The notes under the pieces were generated by a model. That model ran no database searches, had not been told where the DNA came from, and was given only the letters and a program-made list of their open reading frames with translations. This document shows, piece by piece, positions 22,447 through 30,588 of a stretch of 64,000 nt of DNA. The position numbers were made by a program, and so were the translations under genes. Source of the stretch: Emcibacter sp. (GTDB lineage Bacteria > Pseudomonadota > Alphaproteobacteria > Sphingomonadales > Emcibacteraceae); contig JAKIUQ010000003.1 of the NCBI GenBank assembly GCA_021647465.1, positions 62,001 to 126,000 of the forward strand, in the 5' to 3' direction. How positions within the stretch are numbered: the stretch's first letter is position 1; each line of letters begins with the position of its first letter.

Positions 22447-23223
22447 CTATTTATGTTTGAATTTAGCCGTTCTTTTCTCGGCAAAGGCTGCCATACCTTC
22501 TTTTTGATCTTCCGTAGCAAACAAAGAATGAAAAACCCGGCGTTCAAACATAACGCCCTCTTTCAAAGTGGTTTCATAGGCTTTATTTACGCTTTCCTTG
22601 GCGATCATAACAGACGGCAGGGAAAGGTCAGCAATCTTGCGGGCGGTCTTCAGGGCCTCTTCGACCAGATCATCCACGGGGATTATTCGGCTGACCAGCC
22701 CTGAACGTTCTGCCTCCTCAGCATCCATCATCCGGCCTGTAAGCACCATTTCCATGGCCTTTGACTTGCCCACAAAACGGGTCAGGCGCTGGGTGCCGCC
22801 GGCCCCCGGGATCACGCCCAGTTTAATTTCCGGCTGACCAAATTTGGCATTATCGGCTGCCAGAATAAAATCACACATCATGGCAAGCTCGCAGCCCCCG
22901 CCAAGCGCATAACCTGCAACCGCCGCAATGATCGGCTTGCGGCACCGGGAGGCCTCTTCCCAGTTGGCCGTAATAAAATCCTTCATATAGGCCTCCACAA
23001 AATCCATGGATTGCATTTCCTTGATGTCCGCGCCGGCTGCAAATGCCTTGGCACTGCCCGTAATAACAATGGCGCGAATATCATCATCGGCCTCAAAAGC
23101 CAAAAGCGCGCGAGTAAGCTCATCCATAAGCTGACCATTCAGGGCATTCAAGGCCTCAGGCCGGTTTAATGTGATCAAGCCAACAGGTTTGTTGCAATCA
23201 ACCAAAATCATCTGATAGGACAT
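22447..23223 (-). CDS. Enoyl-CoA hydratase (crotonase family)
   Basis: A 258-residue crotonase. It hydrates trans-2-enoyl-CoA in beta-oxidation. The oxyanion-hole segment AFAAGADIKEM (61-71) and GYALGGGCELAMMCD (105-119) are present. Both catalytic glutamates can be placed: one in the GGGCELA helix and one in FGQPEIKLGVIPGAGGTQRL (138-157), as in mitochondrial ECHS1-like enzymes. The length is standard. This gene next to rpsT is a common arrangement in Alphaproteobacteria. Exact acyl preference unknown. Confidence 0.9.
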   Translation of the reverse strand: MSYQMILVDCNKPVGLITLNRPEALNALNGQLMDELTRALLAFEADDDIRAIVITGSAKAFAAGADIKEMQSMDFVEAYMKDFITANWEEASRCRKPIIAAVAGYALGGGCELAMMCDFILAADNAKFGQPEIKLGVIPGAGGTQRLTRFVGKSKAMEMVLTGRMMDAEEAERSGLVSRIIPVDDLVEEALKTARKIADLSLPSVMIAKESVNKAYETTLKEGVMFERRVFHSLFATEDQKEGMAAFAEKRTAKFKHK

Positions 23224-23342
23224 GTCATTACTCTCCTTAACTATCGGGGGAAATATCCCCTGCGAGATTTAAAATTTATCCGGATATATATGGTCTGCCC
23301 AAAATATACAAGGCAGTGTTTCGCCATTAATCAAAATTGGCA

Positions 23343-23780
23343 TCATTCCGGGCTAACAGAAAAATATATCACCGTTTGTGTTTTTTCTTCAACAACCTTC
23401 ATCTTCAGAATTTCACCGCCCCGCCGCAACATAAGGCAACGCTTTTTACAATCCGCGCCATCGGTTACGCTATCAATTTCTTTCTTTGACATTTGTCCCC
23501 ATGCCAGAGACGGCAGAACCAGTTGATAAAATTCGACCGCTTTTTGCGCGCCCGCGGGCCCCACAACGCGGATCTGAATAATGCGGCCTTCGGGGGTATC
23601 AAAGACCACGCGGCTGTTATCATCTTCAACATAATCTGGCATCAAGGGAATATCCAGCGCGGATAAGAGCGGCTCTTCTGCGGATGCCACGAAAATCCTG
23701 CCCCAGGGTATAAGCAAGAATATAAGCAACATAGCCAATGCGGCGCGGCGCACCACATATGAAAAAGAATCATAAATCAT
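23343..23780 (-). CDS. Small secreted protein of unknown function
   Basis: A 145-residue protein with a hydrophobic signal or anchor (about 10-30, RRAALAMLLIFLLIPWGRIF) and a mature part of mixed beta character. I do not recognise the family. Two close cysteines (DCKKRC, about 113-118) could form a disulfide. The frame continues upstream into mutM, but the ATG at 23780 is chosen because it lies 13 bp after the mutM stop and puts the hydrophobic stretch at the N terminus. Probably cotranscribed with mutM. Confidence 0.6.
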   Translation of the reverse strand: MIYDSFSYVVRRAALAMLLIFLLIPWGRIFVASAEEPLLSALDIPLMPDYVEDDNSRVVFDTPEGRIIQIRVVGPAGAQKAVEFYQLVLPSLAWGQMSKKEIDSVTDGADCKKRCLMLRRGGEILKMKVVEEKTQTVIYFSVSPE

Positions 23781-23793
23781 GACCGCAGAATAG

Positions 23794-24636
23794 CTAATCT
23801 TGACAAGCAGGACAATGAAATGTCGATCTATTGCTTTGAATGATCCGTTCAATCTTGTGAGGGCATCCCGAATTGACGCAAGCTTCGCCGGCCCGGCCAT
23901 AGACTTTAAAGCTATGTTGAAAATATCCCAGTTCCCCGTCCACACGCGCATAATCCTTTAAACTGGAGCCGCCGGCCTTGATGGCATCCTCCAAAATAAG
24001 GCGGATAATCGGCACCATTTTATCTGTCTCTGACCGATTTATATGGCAGGCTTTTCTTTCAGGGGAAATGCCGGCCTGAAACAAGGCTTCGCAAACATAA
24101 ATATTGCCCAAACCGGCAACGACTCGCTGATCCAGCAGAATAGTCTTGATCGGGGACCGGCGATTTATGATTTTTTCATATAAATATTGCCCGTTAAATT
24201 CATTGCCCAGAGGCTCCGGCCCCATTTTACAAAAGAGCGGATGCTGATCCAGTTCATCCCGGCCGCATAATGTCATCAAACCAAATCGGCGGGGATCATT
24301 AAAAATAACCAGATCATGACGATCCGTTTCGAAAATAATATGATCATGTTTTTCAAATTTATCCGGCTGGTCTCTATCCGCTGCGGCTTTTAAGGTCATT
24401 TTGCCCGACATGCCCAGATGGCAAATGAGAATTTCCCCCTGATCAAGGTAAAACAGCAGATATTTCGCCCGTCGGGTAATCTGTTCCACCCTGCGCCCGC
24501 GCAACCTTGCCGCAAAATTTTCCGGCAGGGGGATGCGCAGCTTGTCGCGCCGCTGGATCACCTGAAAAAACCGCCGACCCTCCAGCAGGGGAATGATGCC
24601 GCGCTTCACCGTTTCAACTTCTGGTAATTCAGGCAT
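23794..24636 (-). CDS. mutM: Formamidopyrimidine-DNA glycosylase
   Basis: A 280-residue base-excision enzyme that removes 8-oxoguanine and cleaves the abasic site. P2 (catalytic amine) and E3 are in MPELPEVETV. The H2TH region contains VVAGLGNIYVCEALFQAGI (about 168-186). The C-terminal zinc finger has four cysteines (CVNSGCP and CPAC), with the invariant RxTFHCPxCQ ending. It is divergently transcribed from ubiE across a 65-bp gap, a conserved alphaproteobacterial arrangement. Confidence 0.96.
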   Translation of the reverse strand: MPELPEVETVKRGIIPLLEGRRFFQVIQRRDKLRIPLPENFAARLRGRRVEQITRRAKYLLFYLDQGEILICHLGMSGKMTLKAAADRDQPDKFEKHDHIIFETDRHDLVIFNDPRRFGLMTLCGRDELDQHPLFCKMGPEPLGNEFNGQYLYEKIINRRSPIKTILLDQRVVAGLGNIYVCEALFQAGISPERKACHINRSETDKMVPIIRLILEDAIKAGGSSLKDYARVDGELGYFQHSFKVYGRAGEACVNSGCPHKIERIIQSNRSTFHCPACQD

Positions 24637-24671
24637 TATCGGGTTCTTTCTGCTTTCATTTAAGTTAAACG

Positions 24672-24692
24672 GTTTTTTTGATCTAAAAAAAC
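24672..24692. promoter_or_regulatory. Dyad in the mutM/ubiE divergent promoter region
   Basis: GTTTTTTT (24672-24679), GATCT, AAAAAAAC (24685-24692): an 8-bp perfect inverted repeat in the 65-bp gap between divergent genes. It could be an AT-rich operator shared by both; function unknown. Confidence 0.35.
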
Positions 24693-24701
24693 TGGCACAG
24701 G

Positions 24702-25544
24702 ATGAACCAGTGGTTTATGTTTCGCAACATGATAAAGGAAAATGACCCCAATAACACAGAACAAACCACTCATTTTGGCTTCAAAACTGTGGATAAAGAC
24801 AGCAAACAAGGCTTGGTGCGCAATGTATTTGACAGCGTGGCCAAAAAATATGACGTGATGAATGACGTGATGAGCGGCGGATTGCACCGGTTATGGAAAG
24901 ACGACATGATTCGCGTTCTTCGACCAGAATCCGGCATGCGCCTGCTGGATGTGGCGGGCGGCACCGGAGATATTGCCTTTCGGTTTCTGGAGGCCGCAAA
25001 CAAACGCCATAATGCGGGTTCTACTGATGATCCTGCCAATGACTTTGAGGCAGCCAAAGCCACCGTTTGTGATATTAACGCGCAAATGCTTGACGTGGGG
25101 CGCGACCGGGCCATTGACCGGGGGATTTTAAAGAATATTGACTGGGTCTGCGGCAATGCCGAATCGCTCGCCTTTCCCAGCAGCAGCTTTGAGGCCTATA
25201 CCATCGCTTTTGGCATTCGCAATGTCACCAATGTTGATAAGGCCCTGGCCGAGGCCTACCGTATATTAAAACCGGGGGGGCGATTTTTATGCCTTGAATT
25301 CAGCAAACTGGATATGCCGTTTCTGGATAAAATATATGATGCCTATAGCTTTCATCTGCTGCCAAGGTTCGGGGAAATGATCACGGGTGATCGGGAATCA
25401 TATCAATATCTGGTGGAATCTATTCGCCAGTTTCCGCCTCAGGAAAAATTTAAAACCATGATTGAGGATGCCGGATTCAAGCAGGTAACCTACCGCAATA
25501 TGACCGGCGGCATTGTCGCCCTGCATTCCGGCTGGAAGATATGA
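24702..25544 (+). CDS. ubiE: Ubiquinone/menaquinone biosynthesis C-methyltransferase
   Basis: A 280-residue SAM-dependent methyltransferase that C-methylates the benzoquinol ring in ubiquinone synthesis. Characteristic segments are VAKKYDVMNDVMSGGLHRLWK (46-66), motif I LLDVAGGTGDIAF (about 83-95), AFGIRNVTNVDKAL and GGRFLCLEFSK. The start is uncertain: ATGs at 24717 and 24729 are also in frame and none has a good ribosome site. An insertion of about 20 residues follows motif I (NKRHNAGSTDDPANDFEAAK). The stop is immediately followed by ubiB. Confidence 0.95.
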   Translation: MNQWFMFRNMIKENDPNNTEQTTHFGFKTVDKDSKQGLVRNVFDSVAKKYDVMNDVMSGGLHRLWKDDMIRVLRPESGMRLLDVAGGTGDIAFRFLEAANKRHNAGSTDDPANDFEAAKATVCDINAQMLDVGRDRAIDRGILKNIDWVCGNAESLAFPSSSFEAYTIAFGIRNVTNVDKALAEAYRILKPGGRFLCLEFSKLDMPFLDKIYDAYSFHLLPRFGEMITGDRESYQYLVESIRQFPPQEKFKTMIEDAGFKQVTYRNMTGGIVALHSGWKI

Positions 25545-25545
25545 T

Positions 25546-27075
25546 ATGCTGAAAAGCCTGCGCCATATGGGTCATTTGATCCGGATTGCCTTTGTCCTGA
25601 GCCGCCATGATGCCCTGATGGACTTATTGTCATTATTTGGCAAACAGCCCAAGGCCTTGAGCCGCCTTCGCAAGCTCCGCAAGTTTAAAATGCCCTCATC
25701 AGAAGAGGAGCCAAGCCATAAGCTTGTGGAAGCTTTCCAGTCCCTTGGCCCCAGCTTTATCAAAATCGGACAGGCCATGGCCACCCGTCCTGATATCGTC
25801 GGGCCGAAATTGGCGCTTGACCTCATGCGCTTGCAGGACAAGGTCCCGGCCTTTCCCGGCGAAGAAGCCGTGCGAATTATCGAACAGGAATTAGGCGCGC
25901 CTCTGAGTGAGTTATTTAAAGAATTTGACCAAGAGCCGGTGGCCGCCGCCTCCATCGCTCAGGTTCATTTTGCCACCACAACAGATGGCCGGCCCGTCGC
26001 CGTAAAAGTTTTGCGCCCGGGCATTGAAAAGGCCTTTGCGCGCGATCTGGAAAGTTTTCTGTGGCTCGCCCGAATTATGGAGCGTTTTTCGGCCAAGGCA
26101 CGGCGGCTGAAACCCACATTGGTGGTCGAAACCATTTCTGAAACCATCGCCCTTGAGCTGGATTTGCGCTATGAGGCCGCCGCCGCATCAGAGTTAAAAA
26201 GCAATAGCGCGGGCAATGCGGACTATACCGTTCCCGATGTGGACTGGGATCTGACAAGCCGGCGCATATTATGTACCAGCCTTGTGGACGGCATTCCTTT
26301 TTCCCGCAAAGATGACATTGCCAAGGCCGGATATAGCGCGAAGGCTCTGGCCGAAGGACTGATCCATAGTTTCTTGACCCAGGCCTTAAATTTCGGATTT
26401 TTCCACGCGGACCTGCATCAAGGCAACTTATTTGCCTGCGAGGACAATAAAATCACCGCCATTGATTTTGGCATCATGGGCCGCATTGACAAAAAAACCC
26501 GCCGCTGTCTGGCAGAAATTCTTTATGGCTTCATCACCGAAGATTACGACCTGATTGCCCGCGCCCATTTTGACATTGGCTATGTGCCAAATGATCAATC
26601 TCTGGAAAAATTTACTCAGGCCATTCGCGCCATTGGCGCGCCTATCGCCGGAAAGCCGGTGGCAGAAATTTCCGTGGGCAAGTTACTGGCGCAACTTTTT
26701 GAAACCACCGAAACCTTCAATATGCAGACCCAGCCGCAGCTTATTCTATTGCAAAAAACCATGGTCACCGTCGAAGGCGTGGCGCTTGACCTCTATCCAC
26801 AAATCAATATGTGGGAAGCCTCGCGCCCGATCATCGAAAAATGGATGCTTGATAATCTTGGCCCTCAGGCCAAAATCCGTGATTTTGCTGAAAAGACGCT
26901 TGATAGCTTAAATCGAATCCCTAAGATTCTGGATAATCTGGAGATCATCGCCCAAACACCGCAACACCCCAAAAACAATCAACAACGCAGCGCCCTGAAA
27001 CTATTCTTATATGGCCTTATCGGCGGGATTACCGGCAGCCTTGTTTTTTACAGCCTGTATATCTATTCTAATTAA
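25546..27075 (+). CDS. ubiB: UbiB/ABC1-family atypical kinase for ubiquinone synthesis
   Basis: A 509-residue protein of the ABC1/ADCK/UbiB family, an ATPase needed for ubiquinone biosynthesis. Family motifs: KxGQ-type PSFIKIGQAMATRPD (about 70-84), the Ala-rich loop AAASIAQVH, VAVKVLRPG with the ATP-contacting Lys, the catalytic HADLHQGN, and AIDFGIMGR (DFG-like). Two C-terminal hydrophobic helices (about 483-505) anchor it in the membrane. The start at 25546 is set 1 bp after the ubiE stop (ATGATATG), so the two are coupled. Confidence 0.95.
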   Translation: MLKSLRHMGHLIRIAFVLSRHDALMDLLSLFGKQPKALSRLRKLRKFKMPSSEEEPSHKLVEAFQSLGPSFIKIGQAMATRPDIVGPKLALDLMRLQDKVPAFPGEEAVRIIEQELGAPLSELFKEFDQEPVAAASIAQVHFATTTDGRPVAVKVLRPGIEKAFARDLESFLWLARIMERFSAKARRLKPTLVVETISETIALELDLRYEAAAASELKSNSAGNADYTVPDVDWDLTSRRILCTSLVDGIPFSRKDDIAKAGYSAKALAEGLIHSFLTQALNFGFFHADLHQGNLFACEDNKITAIDFGIMGRIDKKTRRCLAEILYGFITEDYDLIARAHFDIGYVPNDQSLEKFTQAIRAIGAPIAGKPVAEISVGKLLAQLFETTETFNMQTQPQLILLQKTMVTVEGVALDLYPQINMWEASRPIIEKWMLDNLGPQAKIRDFAEKTLDSLNRIPKILDNLEIIAQTPQHPKNNQQRSALKLFLYGLIGGITGSLVFYSLYIYSN

Positions 27076-27131
27076 CATTATTTTTTCGTAGTTCTATTGA
27101 TTTTACGGTTTTTTCTTCTTACATTGGATAT

Positions 27132-28370
27132 ATGACCCAAAAAAATACAACACTTAAAAATAAAAGTCCCTTGGACGGAAAACGATTGTTGCTCATCATT
27201 GGCGGCGGCATTGCGGCTTATAAATGCCTTGATCTCATTCGCCGGTTGCGGGAAAAGGGCATGACCGTGCGCGTGATCCTGACCCGCAGCGGCGCAGAAT
27301 TTGTCACCCCCCTGTCCATCAGCAGCTTAAGCGGGGAAAAGGTCTATACGGATTTATTCTCCCTGACCGATGAAGCCGAAATGGGTCATATCCGCCTGTC
27401 CCGGGAAGCTGATCTTGTTTTGGTCGCCCCGGCCACGGCCAATATGATGGCCAAAATGGCGGCAGGCCTTGCCGATAATCTGGCAACCACCGCCTTGCTG
27501 GCCACCGACAAGCCCGTGATGATCGCGCCGAGCATGAACAGCCGCATGTGGGAACATGCCGCGAGCAGGCGTAACCTGCAGCAATTAAAAGAAGACGGGG
27601 TTCATATCATTCCGCCCGCCAGCGGCGAATTGGCCTGCGGCGAAGAAGGCACAGGCCGTCTGGCCGAAGTAGAGGATATGGTTGGTGCCATAGCGTTTTT
27701 TTTTGAACCATCGGGAGCCTTAACGGACAAACATATCCTGATCACCGCCGGCCCCACCTATGAGGCCATTGATCCGGTGCGCTATATGGCCAATCGCTCC
27801 TCCGGCAAACAGGGGTATGCCATCGCCCGCGCCCTCGCGGACCTTGGCGCAAAAGTAACCTTGATTTCCGGCCCGACGAACCTTGCCGCGCCTGCGGGCC
27901 TCCAAACAATCCCTGTTGAATCCGCCGCCGAAATGCTGGCCGCCTGCCAGAATGCCCTGCCCGCAGATGTGGCCATTTGCGTTGCCGCCGTTGCCGATTG
28001 GCGGGTATCAAACTGCGCGGGCCAGAAAATAAAGAAACAGGACGGTGCCTTGCCTGCCTTACAGCTCACAGAAAATCCCGACATCCTGAAAATCCTCAGC
28101 ACAGACAAAGTCAACAGACCAGAACTTGTAATTGGTTTCGCCGCCGAAACGGAAAATATTGCAGAAAATGCGCAGGCCAAACGCACAAAAAAAGGCTGTG
28201 ACTGGATTGTCGCCAATGATGTATCAACCAAGGATGGCCCCTCTGTCATGGGCGGGGATTATAACAAAGTCATTCTATTTAGAGGTAAGGATAGAGAAGA
28301 CTGGCCGGCGGGCCATAAAGATGAAATTGCAAAGAATTTAGCCCAGAAGATAGCTGAATTTTACGCATAA
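27132..28370 (+). CDS. coaBC: Bifunctional phosphopantothenoylcysteine decarboxylase / phosphopantothenate-cysteine ligase
   Basis: A 412-residue fusion that makes 4'-phosphopantetheine from 4'-phosphopantothenate in CoA synthesis. The N-terminal CoaC flavoprotein part has GGGIAAYKCLDLIRRL (20-35), an APATANMMAKMA motif and PSMNSRMWEHA, then the active-site ASGELACGEEGTGRL. The C-terminal CoaB part starts near 195 with HILITAGPTYEAIDPVRYMANRSSG and contains the AAVADWR stretch (about 285-291). Length is normal. The ubiE-ubiB-coaBC-dut order is conserved in Alphaproteobacteria. Confidence 0.96.
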   Translation: MTQKNTTLKNKSPLDGKRLLLIIGGGIAAYKCLDLIRRLREKGMTVRVILTRSGAEFVTPLSISSLSGEKVYTDLFSLTDEAEMGHIRLSREADLVLVAPATANMMAKMAAGLADNLATTALLATDKPVMIAPSMNSRMWEHAASRRNLQQLKEDGVHIIPPASGELACGEEGTGRLAEVEDMVGAIAFFFEPSGALTDKHILITAGPTYEAIDPVRYMANRSSGKQGYAIARALADLGAKVTLISGPTNLAAPAGLQTIPVESAAEMLAACQNALPADVAICVAAVADWRVSNCAGQKIKKQDGALPALQLTENPDILKILSTDKVNRPELVIGFAAETENIAENAQAKRTKKGCDWIVANDVSTKDGPSVMGGDYNKVILFRGKDREDWPAGHKDEIAKNLAQKIAEFYA

Positions 28371-28394
28371 CATGACATAAATCAGGAACATATA

Positions 28395-28844
28395 ATGATA
28401 CAGGTTGATTTTCAACAGCTGCCCCATGGTGAGGGATTAAAACGACCGGAATATGAAACGGCAAGCAGCGCGGGCATGGATCTTATGGCGGCGATCCGTG
28501 ATGACCTTATTTTAAAGGCGGGTATGCGGCTTTTGGTGCCCACCGGCTTTGCCATGGCACTGCCCCATGGTTTTGAAGCACAGATAAGGCCCCGCTCGGG
28601 CCTTGCGTGGAAGAATGGCGTTACCGTCTTAAACAGCCCCGGCACCATTGATGCGGATTATCGGGGTGAGGTAAAGATCATCCTGATCAATCATGGCGCA
28701 GAAGACTTTATCATCACGCGCGGCATGCGTATTGCGCAAATGGTCATCGCCCCCGTCATACAAATCACATGGGCGGCGCGGGGCAGCCTTGATAATACCG
28801 ATCGCGGGGCCGGGGGGTTTGGCTCTACAGGGACAAAAAGCTAA
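28395..28844 (+). CDS. dut: dUTP diphosphatase
   Basis: A 149-residue trimeric dUTPase that hydrolyses dUTP to dUMP and keeps uracil out of DNA. The five motifs are visible: AGMDLMAAI (motif 1), RPRSGLAWK (motif 2), LNSPGTIDADYRGEV (motif 3, with the catalytic Asp), RGMRIAQMVIAP (motif 4) and the glycine-rich tail RGAGGFGSTG (motif 5). It lies 24 bp after coaBC. Confidence 0.96.
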   Translation: MIQVDFQQLPHGEGLKRPEYETASSAGMDLMAAIRDDLILKAGMRLLVPTGFAMALPHGFEAQIRPRSGLAWKNGVTVLNSPGTIDADYRGEVKIILINHGAEDFIITRGMRIAQMVIAPVIQITWAARGSLDNTDRGAGGFGSTGTKS

Positions 28845-28859
28845 CCAACGGAGAGCGCT

Positions 28860-29315
28860 ATGTTTCGCTTAACCAAACGAATGATTTATGCTTTGGAAGC
28901 TGTCGTGGATGTGGCCTATAATGGCCGCACAGGTCCGGTGCAGTCCCGGGATATCACCCGGCGGCAGGAAATCCCGCAGCGCTATCTTGAACAAGTGATG
29001 CAGCAATTGGTTCGCGCCGGCATATTAAAAGGTGTCAGAGGCCCCAAAGGCGGCTATAATCTGGCCCGGGAAAGACGGCGGGTATCTGTTGGCGAGATTG
29101 TTCAGGTGGTCAATAATATGGATTTAAAGAAAGACAAAAAAGAGGCCATGTCCCAATCCCCCATGGGAATCAAGGTCATCAACCCCTTGATTGAAAGTCT
29201 GAACGAAAGCATCCTTGAAAAACTTAATCGGGTGACATTACAGGATTTATGTCAACAGGCCATGAATGAAGGTGTCGAAACAGATGCCACAAATAATTTC
29301 ACATTTACCATCTAA
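28860..29315 (+). CDS. Rrf2-family regulator without Fe-S cysteines
   Basis: A 151-residue winged-helix protein of the Rrf2 family (LTKRMIYALEAVVDVAYN; RQEIPQRYLEQVMQQLVRAGILKGVRGPKGGYNLAR). IscR, NsrR and RirA carry three clustered cysteines near residues 90-110; here only one Cys is present, close to the C terminus (DLCQQ), so it should not hold a cluster. This resembles CymR-type regulators of cysteine metabolism, which fits the cysK gene 16 bp downstream. GGAGAG precedes the ATG. Autoregulation of the operon is likely but inferred. Confidence 0.82.
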   Translation: MFRLTKRMIYALEAVVDVAYNGRTGPVQSRDITRRQEIPQRYLEQVMQQLVRAGILKGVRGPKGGYNLARERRRVSVGEIVQVVNNMDLKKDKKEAMSQSPMGIKVINPLIESLNESILEKLNRVTLQDLCQQAMNEGVETDATNNFTFTI

Positions 29316-29331
29316 CGACAGGAGGCATAGC

Positions 29332-30312
29332 ATGCCAACTTCAGATAAAATTACGGACATTGGCACACAAGGCCAAGGTAAAATTTACGACAATATTATT
29401 GAGACTTTAGGCAACACCCCTTTGGTACGCCTGAATCATTTAGGGAAAGAAGAAAATCCAAAGCGGGCGGAGATTTTGCTTAAACTGGAGTTTTTCAACC
29501 CTTTGGGCTCGGTCAAGGACAGAATAGGGGCGGCGATGATTGCTGACCTTGAAAAACAGGGTAAAATCAAGGCGTCCACCAGAATCATTGAGCCAACATC
29601 AGGCAATACCGGTATTGCGCTGGCCTTTGTCTGCGCGGCTAAAGGCTATGACCTGACCCTTGTGATGCCAGAAAGCATGTCGCTGGAGCGACGCAAAATG
29701 CTGCTTATTCTGGGCGCGAAGCTTGAATTGACCCCGGCCCCGCTCGGCATGAAGGGCGCCATTGCCCGCGCAGAAGAAATGGTGGCAAGTGACAATAATG
29801 CCGTCATGCCCCAGCAATTCGCCAATCCCGCCAACCCCGCCATTCATGAAATCACTACGGCCCGGGAAATCTGGAATGATACTGGCGGCAAAGTGGATGT
29901 TATCATATCAGGCGTTGGCACCGGCGGAACGATTAGTGGCGTAGGCCGGGCCTTAAAAGAAAAAAATCCGGACATTCGTATGATCGCGGTTGAGCCGGAA
30001 GACAGCCCGATTCTGTCTGGCGGACAGCCCGGCCCCCATAAAATCCAGGGGATCGGGGCCGGGTTTATCCCTGAAATACTGGCAACTGAATATGTGGATG
30101 ACGTCTTGACCATTGGCAATGAAACCTCTTTTGAAGTCGCGCGAAATGTGGCAAAATATGAAGGTATCCCCGTGGGAATTTCATCGGGGGCTGCCGTCGC
30201 CGCCGCGCTTGAACTGGCCGAACGCCCTGATATGAACGGCAAAGTCATTGTCGTCATTATTCCCTCTTTCGCAGAACGGTATTTATCAACCCCCTTGTTT
30301 GAGGGATTATAA
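29332..30312 (+). CDS. cysK: Cysteine synthase (O-acetylserine sulfhydrylase)
   Basis: A 326-residue PLP enzyme that makes cysteine from an activated serine and a sulfur donor. The PLP lysine is K62 in NPLGSVKDRIG. The substrate loop is PTSGNTGIAL, the phosphate-binding loop GVGTGGTISGVG, and the later segment PVGISSGAA is present. AGGAGG lies 6 nt before the ATG at 29332, which fixes the start although the frame is open further up. It sits between a CymR-like regulator and a beta-grasp/MoeB pair, so its sulfur source could be sulfide or a protein-bound thiocarboxylate. Length and motifs fit CysK better than CysM. Confidence 0.93.
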   Translation: MPTSDKITDIGTQGQGKIYDNIIETLGNTPLVRLNHLGKEENPKRAEILLKLEFFNPLGSVKDRIGAAMIADLEKQGKIKASTRIIEPTSGNTGIALAFVCAAKGYDLTLVMPESMSLERRKMLLILGAKLELTPAPLGMKGAIARAEEMVASDNNAVMPQQFANPANPAIHEITTAREIWNDTGGKVDVIISGVGTGGTISGVGRALKEKNPDIRMIAVEPEDSPILSGGQPGPHKIQGIGAGFIPEILATEYVDDVLTIGNETSFEVARNVAKYEGIPVGISSGAAVAAALELAERPDMNGKVIVVIIPSFAERYLSTPLFEGL

Positions 30313-30318
30313 AAAATC

Positions 30319-30588
30319 ATGGCGAAGGTAATTTTACGCGTTCAGGGCACGGAATCTACGCTTGCCGCAGAAGATCTGACCATAGAGCGTATATGTGCCG
30401 AGGCGCGGGCCGTTGATCTGGGCGAGTTTGCCGTAATGCGTAACGGCGAAGAAGTGGCGGGGCCCGAGGATTTTATCAAAGAAGCCGGCGATATTTTCGT
30501 TATTTTACCCGCAGATTATGAAAATGTGGAAATTCATGTTGATGGTGAAGACAACCCAATGAATGGTGCGGCCAATGATCCTGAATGA
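30319..30588 (+). CDS. Small ThiS/MoaD-like protein lacking a C-terminal Gly-Gly
   Basis: An 89-residue acidic protein. Residues 1-72 follow a beta-grasp pattern: VILRVQG, a helix ICAEARAVDL, FAVMRNGEEVAG (the NGexV strand pair of ThiS) and EAGDIFVILPA (the GDxVxIl strand). A sulfur carrier would end in GG; this protein instead continues with an acidic tail (ENVEIHVDGEDNP...), so it may not be adenylated at its terminus unless the tail is removed. It lies 6 bp after cysK and overlaps the following MoeB-type gene, so the three are coupled. The fold assignment is inference. Confidence 0.55.
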   Translation: MAKVILRVQGTESTLAAEDLTIERICAEARAVDLGEFAVMRNGEEVAGPEDFIKEAGDIFVILPADYENVEIHVDGEDNPMNGAANDPE